A stretch of 64,000 bases of DNA from Peromyscus leucopus (taxonomy: Eukaryota > Chordata > Mammalia > Rodentia > Cricetidae): NCBI RefSeq assembly GCF_004664715.2, contig NC_051064.1:111862240-111926239 (forward strand). The letters run 5' to 3'. Position 1 is the stretch's first letter. Each line of letters opens with the position of its first letter. The notes below the pieces were generated by a model. The model did no database searches. It worked only from the letters and a program-made list of their open reading frames with translations, and was not told the DNA's origin. Of this stretch, positions 32,946-42,420 are shown in pieces. The translations under genes were made by a program, and so were the position numbers.

Positions 32946-32951
32946 TCACTT

Positions 32952-33125
32952 AAAAATGAACAAAGCAGTTGGGCGGTGGTGGCATATCCCTTTAATCCCA
33001 GCACTTGGGAGGCCGAGGCAGGCAGATCTCTGTGAGTTCAAGGCCAGCTTGGTCTACACAGAGAGTTCCAGGACAGCCAAGGCTACACAGAGAAACCCTG
33101 TCTCAAAAAAAATGAACAAAGCAGC
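32952..33125 (+). mobile_element. B1 SINE (plus)
   Basis: GTTGGGCGGTGGTGGCATAT to CCCTGTCTCAAAAAA; AAAATGAACAAAGCAG on both sides. Confidence 0.95.
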
Positions 33126-33290
33126 CGGCAAGATGGCTCAGTGGGTAAAGCCTGATGGCCTGGGACCCACATGGTAGAAGGGCAGTACTGACTCCTTCGA
33201 GTCGTCCCTTGACCTGCACATGTTCTGACCTCCACACATGATATCCTGCATGCGTGCGCACATACACACAATCATATTTTTAAAACAAAC
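33124..33290 (+). mobile_element. B3 SINE (plus)
   Basis: GCCGGCAAGATGGCTCAGTG head, GGGACCCACATGGTAGAAGG, GACCTCCACACATGATATCC tail, abutting the B1 before it. Confidence 0.8.
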
Positions 33291-33529
33291 CAATTTTAGC
33301 ATAGGAATTGAACACAAAGAAGTAGCCAAAGTATAGATAAAGATATATATAAAATAAGTATATATAAAATGTTTATTTTTATTACATAATAATATCAATA
33401 ATTATAGATAAGATATATTAAAATGTTGGCATAAAATATGAGGATAACCTAAAATAAATTAAGTAAATTGCATTATGGCCACAAAAATAGTGTTCATCCA
33501 TTAATCTGTATTTTAGAATACATATGTGT

Positions 33530-33718
33530 GTGCCTTGTGAGTTTATGTGCACCACATGCATACATGTACCCAAGAAGGCCAGAGGGCATCAGATCACCTG
33601 GCCGTGGAGTTCCAGGTGGCTGTGAAACACCTTAAGTGGGTGCTGGGAACTGAACCCTGGTCCCTGCAAGAGCAGCGAGCATTCTAAACCACCGAGCACC
33701 CCTCCAGCCTGCGGTAAT
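33530..33718 (-). mobile_element. B3 SINE (minus)
   Basis: AGGCCAGAGGGCATCAGATC, GTGCTGGGAACTGAACCCTG, ending CACCCCTCCAGCCTG. Confidence 0.8.
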
Positions 33719-33859
33719 TGTTTTCAAATTATTTTAGATGACATTGAAAAATGCTCATGATTCAATTCCAAATTAATAAAAGTATAAAGTAAAAAAGAAT
33801 ATGGTTCCAGTTGCCTTTCATATATGCATAAATTAAGTACAGTTGAAGATTAATTTTGT

Positions 33860-34062
33860 TATTTTTAATGTGTCAGTGTGTGTGCCTGTGTGCCATTCTA
33901 TACACAGGATTGCAGGTGCCCTCGAGGTCAGAGGTTTCAGATCCCTTGGGGATGGAATTAGAAATGGCTGTGAGCCAATGGCATTTGTGTTGAGAACCAA
34001 ATCTAGTCCTCTGCAAGACCAGTACAAACTCACAACTACGAAGCCATCTCTCGAGTGCCAAG
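33860..34062 (-). mobile_element. Old B3 SINE (minus)
   Basis: GTGCCCTCGAGGTCAGAGGT, GAGAACCAAATCTAGTCCTC, AAGCCATCTCTCGAGTGCC. Confidence 0.7.
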
Positions 34063-34373
34063 GTACATCTATTTAGAGGGGAATAATTGAAATGTTATAA
34101 GTTTATGGGAATTTTTTACTTTATAGTTTGGAATGATTTTAGATATAAAAGATCGCAAAAAGTAGTACCCCCAAATCTCATGTATATTTCACCCATACCC
34201 ACATTTGCTTTGCATACTTCCTCTTAGTCTCTATTTTTTCTATCTCAATAAGAGATGTGTATACATACATATAATATATACATCTATTATATATAATAAA
34301 TATATGTAGATGTGTATATAATATGTAATATTGCTGTAATTCTTTTAATTTTTTATTTTTTAAATTATAGTTA

Positions 34374-34519
34374 TGCCGGGCAGTGGTAGCGCACACCTTT
34401 AATCCCAGCACTCTGGAAGTAGAGGCAGGCAGATTTCTGTGAGTTCCAGGCCAGCCTGATCTGCAGAATGAGTTCAAGGACAGCAAGGGTTACAACAGAG
34501 AAATCATGTCTCTAAAAAC

Positions 34520-34523
<4 letters not shown>
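34374..34523 (+). mobile_element. B1 SINE (plus)
   Basis: GCCGGGCAGTGGTAGCGCAC to GAAATCATGTCTC. The tail is replaced by the AT microsatellite. Confidence 0.85.

Positions 34524-34567
<44 letters not shown>
34524..34567. repeat. (AT)n microsatellite
   Basis: About 21 AT units in the B1 tail position. Confidence 0.95.
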
Positions 34568-34571
<4 letters not shown>

Positions 34572-34679
34572 CTTTTTTCCTTCACTTTCTTTTCTCCAGC
34601 CCCCTCCACCTACCCCTCCCCCCAAACCATGACCTCTTTTTCTTTGGTTGTTATATATATGAAAATATATAAATATGTA

Positions 34680-35035
34680 TATGATTTCAGGACTCGCCAT
34701 TTGGTTTTGAATAACCAGTTAGGAGACCCATCCCTGGGGAACACGATTTCTTCTACTCTTAGCATTCCTCAGTTGCCTGTTGTTCTTTGTGTATGGATGT
34801 GGCCCTGTGAGATTTCCCCTTTCAGGGGTAGTATGTCTATTGGTGTGTTTCTGCAGGTCTTGTTTAAGCAGCCATATTGTTGAGGTGAAGCTTCCCTATC
34901 ATTTCTAGAAGATACAGTCTCACAGCAGTTTACTGGTCCTCTGCTTTTTACAGTCTTTGTCTTTCTTCCATGATGTTCCCTGAGCCTTAGGTACAGGAGT
35001 TGTGCTGTAGATGGATCAGTGGAGAATGCTTTTTA
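34680..35035 (-). mobile_element. Probable rodent L1-related fragment (minus)
   Basis: CCATTTGGTTTTGAATAACC, GCAGGTCTTGTTTAAGCAGC and CATATTGTTGAGGTGAAGC resemble a widespread rodent LINE-derived block from memory; subfamily uncertain. Confidence 0.45.
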
Positions 35036-35049
35036 AAACAGAAATGCTG

Positions 35050-35160
35050 GCTAGGTCTAGACATGGTGGCACACAACCGTAATCTCAGGTTCTTGTAGGT
35101 CTGAGGCAGGAGGATAGTAAATTTAAGGCCAACCTGGCTAAACAAACAGATGTAAGTGCT
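35050..35160 (+). mobile_element. Old B1 (plus)
   Basis: GTCTAGACATGGTGGCACAC, AATTTAAGGCCAACCTGGC. Confidence 0.55.
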
Positions 35161-35244
35161 AGGTATCATTCCTCGATGCCTCTATGATGCCATTCCTTGT
35201 AGGGTCTTTCCATGAGCAAGACCTGAACATCATTCTAATTAATT

Positions 35245-35926
35245 AAATTATTGAGTTGCTCAGCAGAGAAAAACAATGAAAGCATGAAATTTGCAGGCAA
35301 ATAGATGGAACTAGAAAAAATCATCCCGAGTGAGGTAACCCAAACCCAGAAAGACAGTCATGGTGTGTACTCACTCATAAGTGGATTCTAGATATAAAAT
35401 AAAGAACAATCAGACCACAACCCATAGAACCATGGAGGCTATATATATAGCATGGAGGTCCCTAGAATGACTGTGGCTTATAATAAATTTCGGTTTTACT
35501 CAATTATTGAAAAAAAAATAGCCAAATGAATGGAAACACATGAACTATGAACCAAAGGCTGAGGGGCCCCCAGCTGGATCAGGCCCTCTGAATAGGTGAG
35601 ACAGTTGATTGGCTTGATCAGTTTGGGAGGCAACTAGGCAGTGGGACCAAGCCCTGTGCTCATTGCATGAGTTGGCTGTTTGAAACCTGGAGCTTATGCA
35701 GGGACAGTTGTCTCAGTCTGGGAGGAGGGGACTGGACCTGCTGGAGTGAGTCTACCAGTCCTCGGGGGGAGGCTTTGCCCTGGAGGAGATGGGAATGGGG
35801 GGTGGGCTGGGGGTAAGGGGAAGGTGTGGGAGCGGGGAGAACAGGGGAACCCGTGGCTGATATGTAGAACTGAATGGTATTGTAAAATAAAAGGAAAAAA
35901 AATAATAAAAAAAATTATTGAGTTGC
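35245..35926 (+). mobile_element. L1 insertion (plus), 5'-truncated
   Basis: Element 35260-35911 carries the last ORF2 codons region (TCATCCCGAGTGAGGTAACC, TGTACTCACTCATAAGTGG), the 3' UTR and an A-rich tail with AATAAAAGG-like sequence. AAATTATTGAGTTGC at 35245-35259 and 35912-35926 is an exact 15-bp duplication. Same subfamily as 8821-9219. Confidence 0.95.
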
Positions 35927-36002
35927 ATGTGTACACATACACACATGAGCATGCACATGTGTGACATGGTGTGTTTTTGTGCAGAGGTGAGTAGACGATT
36001 TT

Positions 36003-36215
36003 CAAGAGTTGGTTCTCAGTCAGGTGGCGGTGGCACATGCCTTTAATTCCAGCACTCAGGAGGCAGAGCCAGGCAGAGCTCTGTGAGTTCGAGGCCAGCC
36101 TGGGCTACAGAATGAGATCCAGGACAGGCACCAAAACTACACAGAGAAACCCTGTCTTGAAAAACAAAACAAAACAACCCCCCCCCCCAAAAAAAATAGT
36201 TGGTTCTCACCTTTG
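36003..36215 (+). mobile_element. B1 SINE (plus), GGCACC-type
   Basis: TCAGGTGGCGGTGGCACATG to CCCTGTCTTG, AAAAC tail and a C10 run. AGTTGGTTCTCA on both sides is the duplication. Confidence 0.95.
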
Positions 36216-36398
36216 ACCTTATTGAGTCAGTCTTTTGTTGTTTCTCCTGCTGCACCATGGACCCCACACTAGCCGGCCTGGAAGCTTCTGGGCAATTTTG
36301 TTTCCACCTCTTATCCTCTTATTAAGTAGGAACACTTAATTACAGATGTGCACCACTGTATCTGCATTTTTACCTAGGTTCCTGGGATTAAACATGTC

Positions 36399-36414
36399 AA
36401 TGGCTGGGTGGTGG

Positions 36415-36445
<31 letters not shown>

Positions 36446-36568
36446 GCACACCTTTAATCCCAGCAGAGGCTGGTAGATCTCTGCATTTGAGGCCAGCCTG
36501 GTCTACAGAGCGAGTTCCAGGGCAGCCAGGGCTACACAGAGAAATCCTGTTTCAAACACTCCCCTCCA
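36399..36568 (+). mobile_element. B1 SINE (plus) with internal CAG repeat
   Basis: GGCTGGGTGGTGGTGG is followed by nine CAG units, then the normal GCGCACACCTTTAATCCC. The body is also shortened after CCCAGCAG. Confidence 0.9.
36418..36444. repeat. (CAG)9 trinucleotide repeat
   Basis: Nine uninterrupted CAG units inserted in the B1 5' region. Confidence 0.97.
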
Positions 36569-37307
36569 AAAAAGGTGTGTCAATCTAAAAGAACCAGTTT
36601 GAGTCTAGAAGCAAATGTGAGAATCCAACTATCTTGTATTAAGTTTTCTTACTTTAAAGACATTTTCAAAAATGCCAGCAATGATCCAGGCAAGTTAGAG
36701 TAGAGCTGTGATGGAAGTTTCTAGAGGTAGCACCATCCAACTCACGATTGGGCTGGCATGTGGGGAAAAGAAAAAGGAACTGAATGAAAAAGAGAAGTCA
36801 AGGTTGACACTTGAGTTTCTAGCTTGGGAAACTCGGTGAGTTTATTTTAAACACAGAGCAGAGAAGGAGGGGCAGACTTGAAGAGAAGGATGGAGCATGC
36901 TGTTTCAACATACCCACGAATTAAGAAACTAAAATTCTCAGAGGTGACGTTATGACATTCTGTGTCCAAGATGACTGGAAGCACAGAGCGGTCTGACTAC
37001 AGATCTCTGTGCTGCTCGGCACTGCCACACCTCCCCCCGACACTCAGAGTGGGAGTGTGTACCCACCTAGGGGTGGGCAGACCACGGGGACCACTTACAG
37101 TGTGAGTAACATGCTCTCTGCCATGTCAGAAGAGAACAACTAGAGACATGAGAATGTTGCCACAAACATAATTACTGTTATCAGCATTGTGCCTGTTGTG
37201 ACTCACACTGCCGTCCTCTGGCTCCAGTGTGAAAGCATTAAGATACACCTGATACTGGGGAATGTTTATGATGTGCTTTTCATAAGAACTGTGTATGAAG
37301 CAGTATG

Positions 37308-37310
<3 letters not shown>
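36569..37310. other. 0.7 kb without recognised feature
   Basis: No recognised repeat or exon. Confidence 0.4.

Positions 37311-37359
<49 letters not shown>
37311..37359. repeat. (GT)n microsatellite
   Basis: About 24 GT units. The 136-codon open frame across it is incidental (Cys-Val repeats). Confidence 0.95.
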
Positions 37360-37362
<3 letters not shown>

Positions 37363-37589
37363 AGTGGAAAGATCTTGGGGCTAGAGACTGGAAATGGAAG
37401 TTCTGATGATGTAGGAGGATTGGTCAGTGGAAGAGGTTGTTGGGGAATCTCTGAGCTTTACTTCTACATATCCAGTTCAGTCAGGACTCCTTTAGCCTAT
37501 TACCCTATTCTACACTACATACATGTAAAGAGATTGCAGCACAGTGTCGTGGGTAGAACAGTGTGCAGTGTAGTACAGCACTTTGGAGT

Positions 37590-37745
37590 GAACAGATAGG
37601 AGCTCAAATAGCAGCACCAGGCTGTGTGAAGGGAGGGCGTCACTTATTCTGAGTCCTGTTTCCCCCCCTTATTTGTATGGTTCAAGTTGTAAAGATTATC
37701 TAGAAGTTTAAGGCACATAGTAGGCCTTCAGTTAAGACTAATTAT
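37590..37745 (+). mobile_element. MIR SINE (plus)
   Basis: GAGTCCTGTTTCCCCCCC, AAGATTATCTAGAAGTTTAAGGCACATAGTAGG-type order; the end AGTAGGCCTTCAGTTAA is MIR-like. Confidence 0.55.
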
Positions 37746-37837
37746 ATTCTCTTGCCTTTTCCATCTCTTTAACCTTATACATCATTGCTCCTTATCTCTA
37801 CTTCTAGCAACTCCAAAGTTTACATTTTCTTTTTTTT

Positions 37838-37922
37838 CCCCTAAGGGCAGGGATTGAACCCAGAGATTCATGCTTGCTAGGCAAGTACACTGTCATGGAG
37901 CTACATGCCAGGCATTAACATC
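37838..37922 (-). mobile_element. ID-like SINE (minus)
   Basis: GGGATTGAACCCAGAGATTC, CTTGCTAGGCAAGTACACTG. Confidence 0.65.
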
Positions 37923-38064
37923 TCTTTATACCCTTTCCTGTTTTCATGTATGCCTTCATTGTCAGAAAACCAAATAAAACAGTTCAGTAGTAAAATATAC
38001 ACCATCCAGATAGTCAGCATCCTTTACAGCCTGATGACTCACAAGCCTACCTGATAGTGAAGTA

Positions 38065-38235
38065 AAAGGCTTGTACTTTAACGCTGCCTCCCTGACATTC
38101 AGGAGGTTCCCCCACCCCACGGCAATCCAAAGTGAGGATGGGCAGAGAAGAGGTATAAAATAGTCGTTACCAGATTAGCTAATAAACATGCCCTTCGCTC
38201 TAGGGTTCTAATAAGTCTGTGAAGGTGAACTCAGT
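38065..38235 (+). repeat. Dispersed repeat copy 1, family not recognised
   Basis: TACTTTAACGCTGCCTCC, GGCAGAGAAGAGGTATAAAA, TTACCAGATTAGCTAAT, TCTAATAAGTCTGTG recur in the same order and spacing at 42258-42420. Confidence 0.7.
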
Positions 38236-38286
38236 TCAGTTCTACAACTAGTAAGTGCTAACTATGATCTGACACAATAGGAACAG

Positions 38287-38288
<2 letters not shown>

Positions 38289-38335
<47 letters not shown>
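38289..38335. repeat. (GT)n microsatellite
   Basis: About 23 GT units. Confidence 0.95.
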
Positions 38336-38339
<4 letters not shown>

Positions 38340-38487
38340 GTGGTTTGGCTTAAAAAAGGAATCATAAAATAATAAGCCTGAGATAAAAGAAACAGTGGCC
38401 TATCCTGAGCTCATGTTGATTCATGAGGTCTGTTTCACTTATTTATTTATTTTTTACATTTATATTATAACGTTTTATCATCCCTTA

Positions 38488-38729
38488 CTCTACTGCAGTG
38501 GCTCTCAACCTTCCTAATGCTGTGACCCTTTAATACTTACTGTTCATGTTGTGATGACTCCCAACCATAAAATTATTTTCATTGCTACTTCATAACTGTA
38601 ATTTTGCTACTGTTATGAACCATAATGTAAACATCTGTGTTTTCTGACGGTCTTAGGCAACACCTGTAAAAGGGTCACTTGACCCCTGAAGGGGTCATGA
38701 CCCACAGGTTGAGAAATACTGCTCTAGAG
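38488..38729 (+). mobile_element. URR1-like hAT transposon
   Basis: Element 38496-38721, CAGTGGCTCTCAACCTTCC to GGTTGAGAAATACTG. CTCTACTG before and CTCTAGAG after match 6/8. Confidence 0.85.
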
Positions 38730-38859
38730 AGTATTAAATGGTTGCATCTTATTCAGTGATTGTTTATCACATGATAGTAACAAAGCTAAATCAAATTGCA
38801 ACTCTGCCCACAAACTCTATCTTCATATTTTAAAAAAATTAATTATTTTAATTATTTAA

Positions 38860-39230
38860 TTTTATGTGTATGAGTGTTTTGCCTGTATGTGTGTATAAGT
38901 ACCATATGTGTGCCTCATGTCTATGGAGGTCAGAAGAGGGCATCAGGCTGGGTGGCAGTGGCGCACACCTTTAATTCCACCACTCGGGAGGCAGAGCCAG
39001 GCATATCTCTGTGAGTTCAAGGCCAGCATGGTCTGCAGAGCGAGATCCAGGACAGGCACCAAAACTACACAGAGAAACCCTGTCTCATGGGGGGGGGGGA
39101 GTGCATTAGATCCCCTGGAACTGGAGTTACAGATGGTTGCGAAACATCATATGGGTGTTGGGAATTAAATCCAGTCCTCTACAAGAGCAGCCAGTGCTCT
39201 TAACTGCTGAGTAATGTTTCCAGCAGTTTT
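38860..39230 (-). mobile_element. B3 SINE (minus) containing a B1
   Basis: GAGGTCAGAAGAGGGCATCAG (to 38946) resumes at about 39102 with GCATTAGATCCCCTGGAACT and ends AGTAATGTTTCCAGC. GCATCAG/GCATTAG is the likely duplication of the inner B1. Confidence 0.85.
38947..39101 (+). mobile_element. B1 SINE (plus) nested in B3
   Basis: GCTGGGTGGCAGTGGCGCAC to CCCTGTCTCAT, with a G10 run in place of the A-tail. Confidence 0.9.
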
Positions 39231-39362
39231 GTTTTAGATAGGATCTCATGTAGCCCAGGCTGGCATTGAACTCACTATGGAGCTGAAGCTGTCTGTTCTT
39301 GAAGTCCTAATCCTTCTGTGCCTTCCAATGCTGGGATTCCAGGCATGCACCATTGCTTCTGG
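39228..39362 (-). mobile_element. Old B1 (minus)
   Basis: AGATAGGATCTCATGTAGCC to GGGATTCCAGGCATGCACC. Confidence 0.75.
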
Positions 39363-39364
39363 CT

Positions 39365-39872
39365 AAATATGGCCATTTTTAAAAGTTATAGTTTAAGAAC
39401 ATTAACTAAACTATATAAAGAAATTAACTGAACTATATGAAGAAAGGTAATAAATGCAGATAGTACTTGCTTTGCACTGTTCTGAAATGCATGAATTTTA
39501 GTTTCCACAGTTTATCTTAACACCAATCCTCCACCAACATAATTCAGACTTCATTTCTCATAGTATATTAGTTAAAAGTAGATGCAAAGGTATAAACATT
39601 GTTGCTAGCTCTTTAGAATTCACCATGTAAGTCACAGAAGCACGTCATGATTGGTTACAAGGCACCTCACTTTAGTCTGTCAGGGATTAGTCACGGCACA
39701 TCTGCTATTCAATTCTTCCACAGACAGCAAAGCAGATCTTGTGTTGTCTCTTTTTCTACCTGTAGTACACTATGCCATTTTACAAAAAGAATTGGCAAAA
39801 ATTAAAAAGTGAAATGAAGCAAAGAAACAAAAAGTGATCAGGCTCAAAGTTAAACTTGAATGTAAAAGCAAT
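39365..39872. other. 0.5 kb without recognised feature
   Basis: No recognised feature. Confidence 0.4.
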
Positions 39873-39873
39873 T

Positions 39874-40254
39874 ACAGGGCTGGAGAGATGGCTCAGAGGT
39901 TAAGAACACTGGCTGCAGCCGGGCGGTGGTGGCGCACGCCTTTAATCCCAGCACTCGGGAGGCAGAGGCAGGTGGATCTCTGTGAGTTCGAGGCCAGCCT
40001 GGTCTCCAAAGCGAGTTCCAGGAAAGGCGCAAAGCTACACAGAGAAACCCTGTCTCGAAAAACCAAAAAAAGAAAAAAAGAAAAAAAAAAAAAAAGAACA
40101 CTGGCTGCTCTTCCAGAGGTCCTGAGTTCAAGTCCCAGCAACACATGGTGGCTCACAACCATCTGTAGTGAGATCTGGTGCCCTCTTCTGGCTTGCAGGC
40201 ATACATGCAGGAACACTGTATACATAACAAATAAATCTTTAAAAAGAAAATATT

Positions 40255-40258
<4 letters not shown>
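39874..40258 (+). mobile_element. B2 SINE (plus) split by a B1
   Basis: B2 starts GGGCTGGAGAGATGGCTCAG at 39877, is cut after CACTGGCTGC, and resumes at about 40094 to end in ATAACAAATAAATC. The open frames across this block are SINE-derived. Confidence 0.95.
39903..40109 (+). mobile_element. B1 SINE (plus) nested in B2
   Basis: GCCGGGCGGTGGTGGCGCAC at about 39918 to GTCTCGAAAAACC and an AAAAG tail. AAGAACACTGGCTGC on both sides is exact. Confidence 0.95.
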
Positions 40259-40260
<2 letters not shown>

Positions 40261-40288
<28 letters not shown>

Positions 40289-40471
40289 CAGGCTGGAGAG
40301 ATGGCTCAGAGGTTAAGAACACTGACTGCTCTTCCAGAGGTCCTGAGTTCAATTCCCAGCAACCACATGGTGGCTCCCAACCATCTGTAGTGAGATTTGG
40401 TGCCCTCTTCTGGCCTGCAGTCATACATGCTGTATACATAATAAATAAATAAATCTTTAAAAAAAAAAAAA
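40261..40471 (+). mobile_element. B2 SINE (plus), full length
   Basis: After an A27 tract it starts GGCTGGAGAGATGGCTCAGA at 40291 and ends ATAATAAATAAATAAATC plus A-tail. AGCAATTACA at 40473 also occurs at 39867, so the 39874-40471 block may be one target duplication span. Confidence 0.9.
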
Positions 40472-40514
40472 AGCAATTACAGAAGAAATAGGAACTGACA
40501 ATGGCCCATCAGGG

Positions 40515-40690
40515 AAAAGCCCAGAAAGGCTGATGACCTGAGGCCAATCCCTAGAACCCCATAAAGGTGAAAGGAGAGAACCAACTCTACAAAGTTGTTC
40601 TCTGACCTCCACACATGTGCTATAGCATGAGTGTGCATGCACACACACATACACACACACACATCATACATACACATACAATAATAAAAA
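40515..40690 (+). mobile_element. B3 SINE (plus)
   Basis: GGCTGATGACCTGAGGCCAA, GTTCTCTGACCTCCACACAT, followed by CA-rich and AATAAAAATAAAAA tail. Confidence 0.75.
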
Positions 40691-40699
40691 TAAAAATAC

Positions 40700-40830
40700 C
40701 GCCAGGTGGTGGCGCATGCCTTTGGGAGACAAAGGTAGGCGGATCTCTATGAGTTTGAGGCCAGCCTGGTCTACAGAGGGAGTTCCAGGACACACAGAGA
40801 AACTCTGCCTCAAAATAACTAAGCAAACAA
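40700..40830 (+). mobile_element. B1 SINE (plus), shortened
   Basis: GCCAGGTGGTGGCGCATGCC runs directly into TTTGGGAGACAAAGG; ends GAAACTCTGCCTC. Confidence 0.85.
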
Positions 40831-41224
40831 ACAAGTAAACAAATACTTGAGTATAGGAATTGGACATTACTTCCATTCGGGAGACTATACATAGTGGCCA
40901 GAGGGACTTAGTGAAGACAAACTTACTGACCTAAGTGAAGAAACTGTGACCAAAAGAATGAATGTGTCCTAGAGAAAGAGACCAGAAAACAAAAAAGTTC
41001 CATCATAACAGTTCTAAGATTTATTTCAGGTCATGACATTGAAAATACAAAGAACAAGATGTTGGAAATGGATCCAAGTTCAAAAACAGGCATACTCTTA
41101 GCAAGGGAGAGTTGCCCATTCGTGCCGTGCTACACAAAAACAAAGCAATCGATGCACAAATTGCTGTCAATCATTTTTAAACAAAGTACTTCAAGTGTTT
41201 TGAATTGAGTGTTTTCATGCACGG
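40831..41224. other. Unannotated stretch
   Basis: No recognised feature. Confidence 0.4.
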
Positions 41225-41430
41225 TGTCTGGTGTAAGTGGAAAAAGCACAGTCTTTTCAACAGTGGTTCCAGGACAACTGTGTTCCTACAGGCAAAACAG
41301 TCAGACGTCCACCAAACAACAGACTCAAAATGGACCGAAGACTTCTATGTAAAAGCTAAAACTATAAAATTCCTAGAAGGAACATGGATATAAATCTTTT
41401 TCACCTTGAATTAGGCAACAGTTGTCTATG
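41225..41430 (+). mobile_element. Old L1 ORF2 fragment (plus)
   Basis: ACAGACTCAAAATGGACCGA, AAACTATAAAATTCCTAGAA resemble L1 ORF2 near its 3' part; diverged and non-coding. Confidence 0.6.
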
Positions 41431-41639
41431 ATAACGAAAGTATAGAGCAACCAAAAAAAAAAAAAATGTAGAATGACTACCAAAATTTAAAACTGTGATG
41501 AAATTGGTAATAGCAGAAACCGGCAAATGCTACATATTAGGGCTTGTTTTATTAATCATCTAGACTTAAGATTAAGTGATAGAGTAAATGTTCATTATTT
41601 TGTGTCTACTGCTATTATATTATGAAAGTCACATACAGA

Positions 41640-41950
41640 AAGGTCCAGTGGTTAAAACACTTGTCACAAGCCTGATGACCTGAAACCCATGTAAAGTCGG
41701 ATGCAGTAGCTCAACCATGTGTGATTCCAGTGCATGCCTACAGGAAAATGAGATACAGAGACAGAGTCACCAGAAGCTGGTAGCCAACTAGCCCTCCCAC
41801 AGCAGTGCGCAGCAAGAGAGACCTGTCTCCAGCCAAGATGCAAGGCGAGGACTGACTCCCGAGGTTGTTCTCTGACCTCTCCATTCCCAAACCTTGGCAG
41901 ACCTGCACCCATACCCAGCACGTACATCATACACATGCACACACCATCGA
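41640..41950 (+). mobile_element. B3-type SINE, long form (plus)
   Basis: AAGCCTGATGACCTGAAACC head, B3 tail GTTGTTCTCTGACCTCTCC, and a middle extension that fits the long B3 form. Confidence 0.6.
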
Positions 41951-42257
41951 GTAAATAGTTTTACAGTATTTGGAAACAATCATTTTCAACAAACCATTTG
42001 TATCATTCATAGATCAATCAAGATTTCAATAGGTGCTTTTGTTTCATTTTATGTTACTTATACTAAAATATTGACTAACATTCATGTCAGAACTACACTA
42101 GGAAAGCCAGTAGTTAAGCATTTACCAGTAGCATACCACTAGCTGGAAATGGTAGTGAAGATGCCGGCATCTCTTATCATTTTACATGTTCTATGCTTGA
42201 TGCTTGCCGAGTCACAAGCAAATAAATGGGTGGTCATATCAGACCATGTGCTGTTCC
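41951..42257. other. Unannotated stretch
   Basis: No recognised feature. Confidence 0.4.
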
Positions 42258-42420
42258 TGTGTGCTTTAACGCCGCCTGCCTGGATAGTCAGGAAAATCTG
42301 TTTTCATGACATTCCCGAGTAAGGACAGGTAGTGAAGAGGTGTGGAGCCATTTGTTACCAGTTTAGCTAATGCAATGCTCTTCTCTCGGGGCTTCTGGTA
42401 AGTCTGTATGCCTGGCCTGG
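42258..42420 (+). repeat. Dispersed repeat copy 2, family not recognised
   Basis: GCTTTAACGCCGCCTGCC, GTAGTGAAGAGGTGTGGAGC, TTACCAGTTTAGCTAAT, TCTGGTAAGTCTGT match the 38065 copy in order and spacing. Confidence 0.7.

Noticed and set aside
35680..36038. Frames of about 94-114 codons near the L1
   Set aside because: They translate the L1 3' UTR and its flank, not ORF1 or ORF2.
37189..37599. 136-codon plus-strand frame
   Set aside because: It runs through a GT microsatellite (Cys-Val repeats), with no initiation or splice context.
39834..40316. 160-codon plus-strand frame
   Set aside because: It consists of B2 and B1 SINE sequence and A-tails (poly-Lys).
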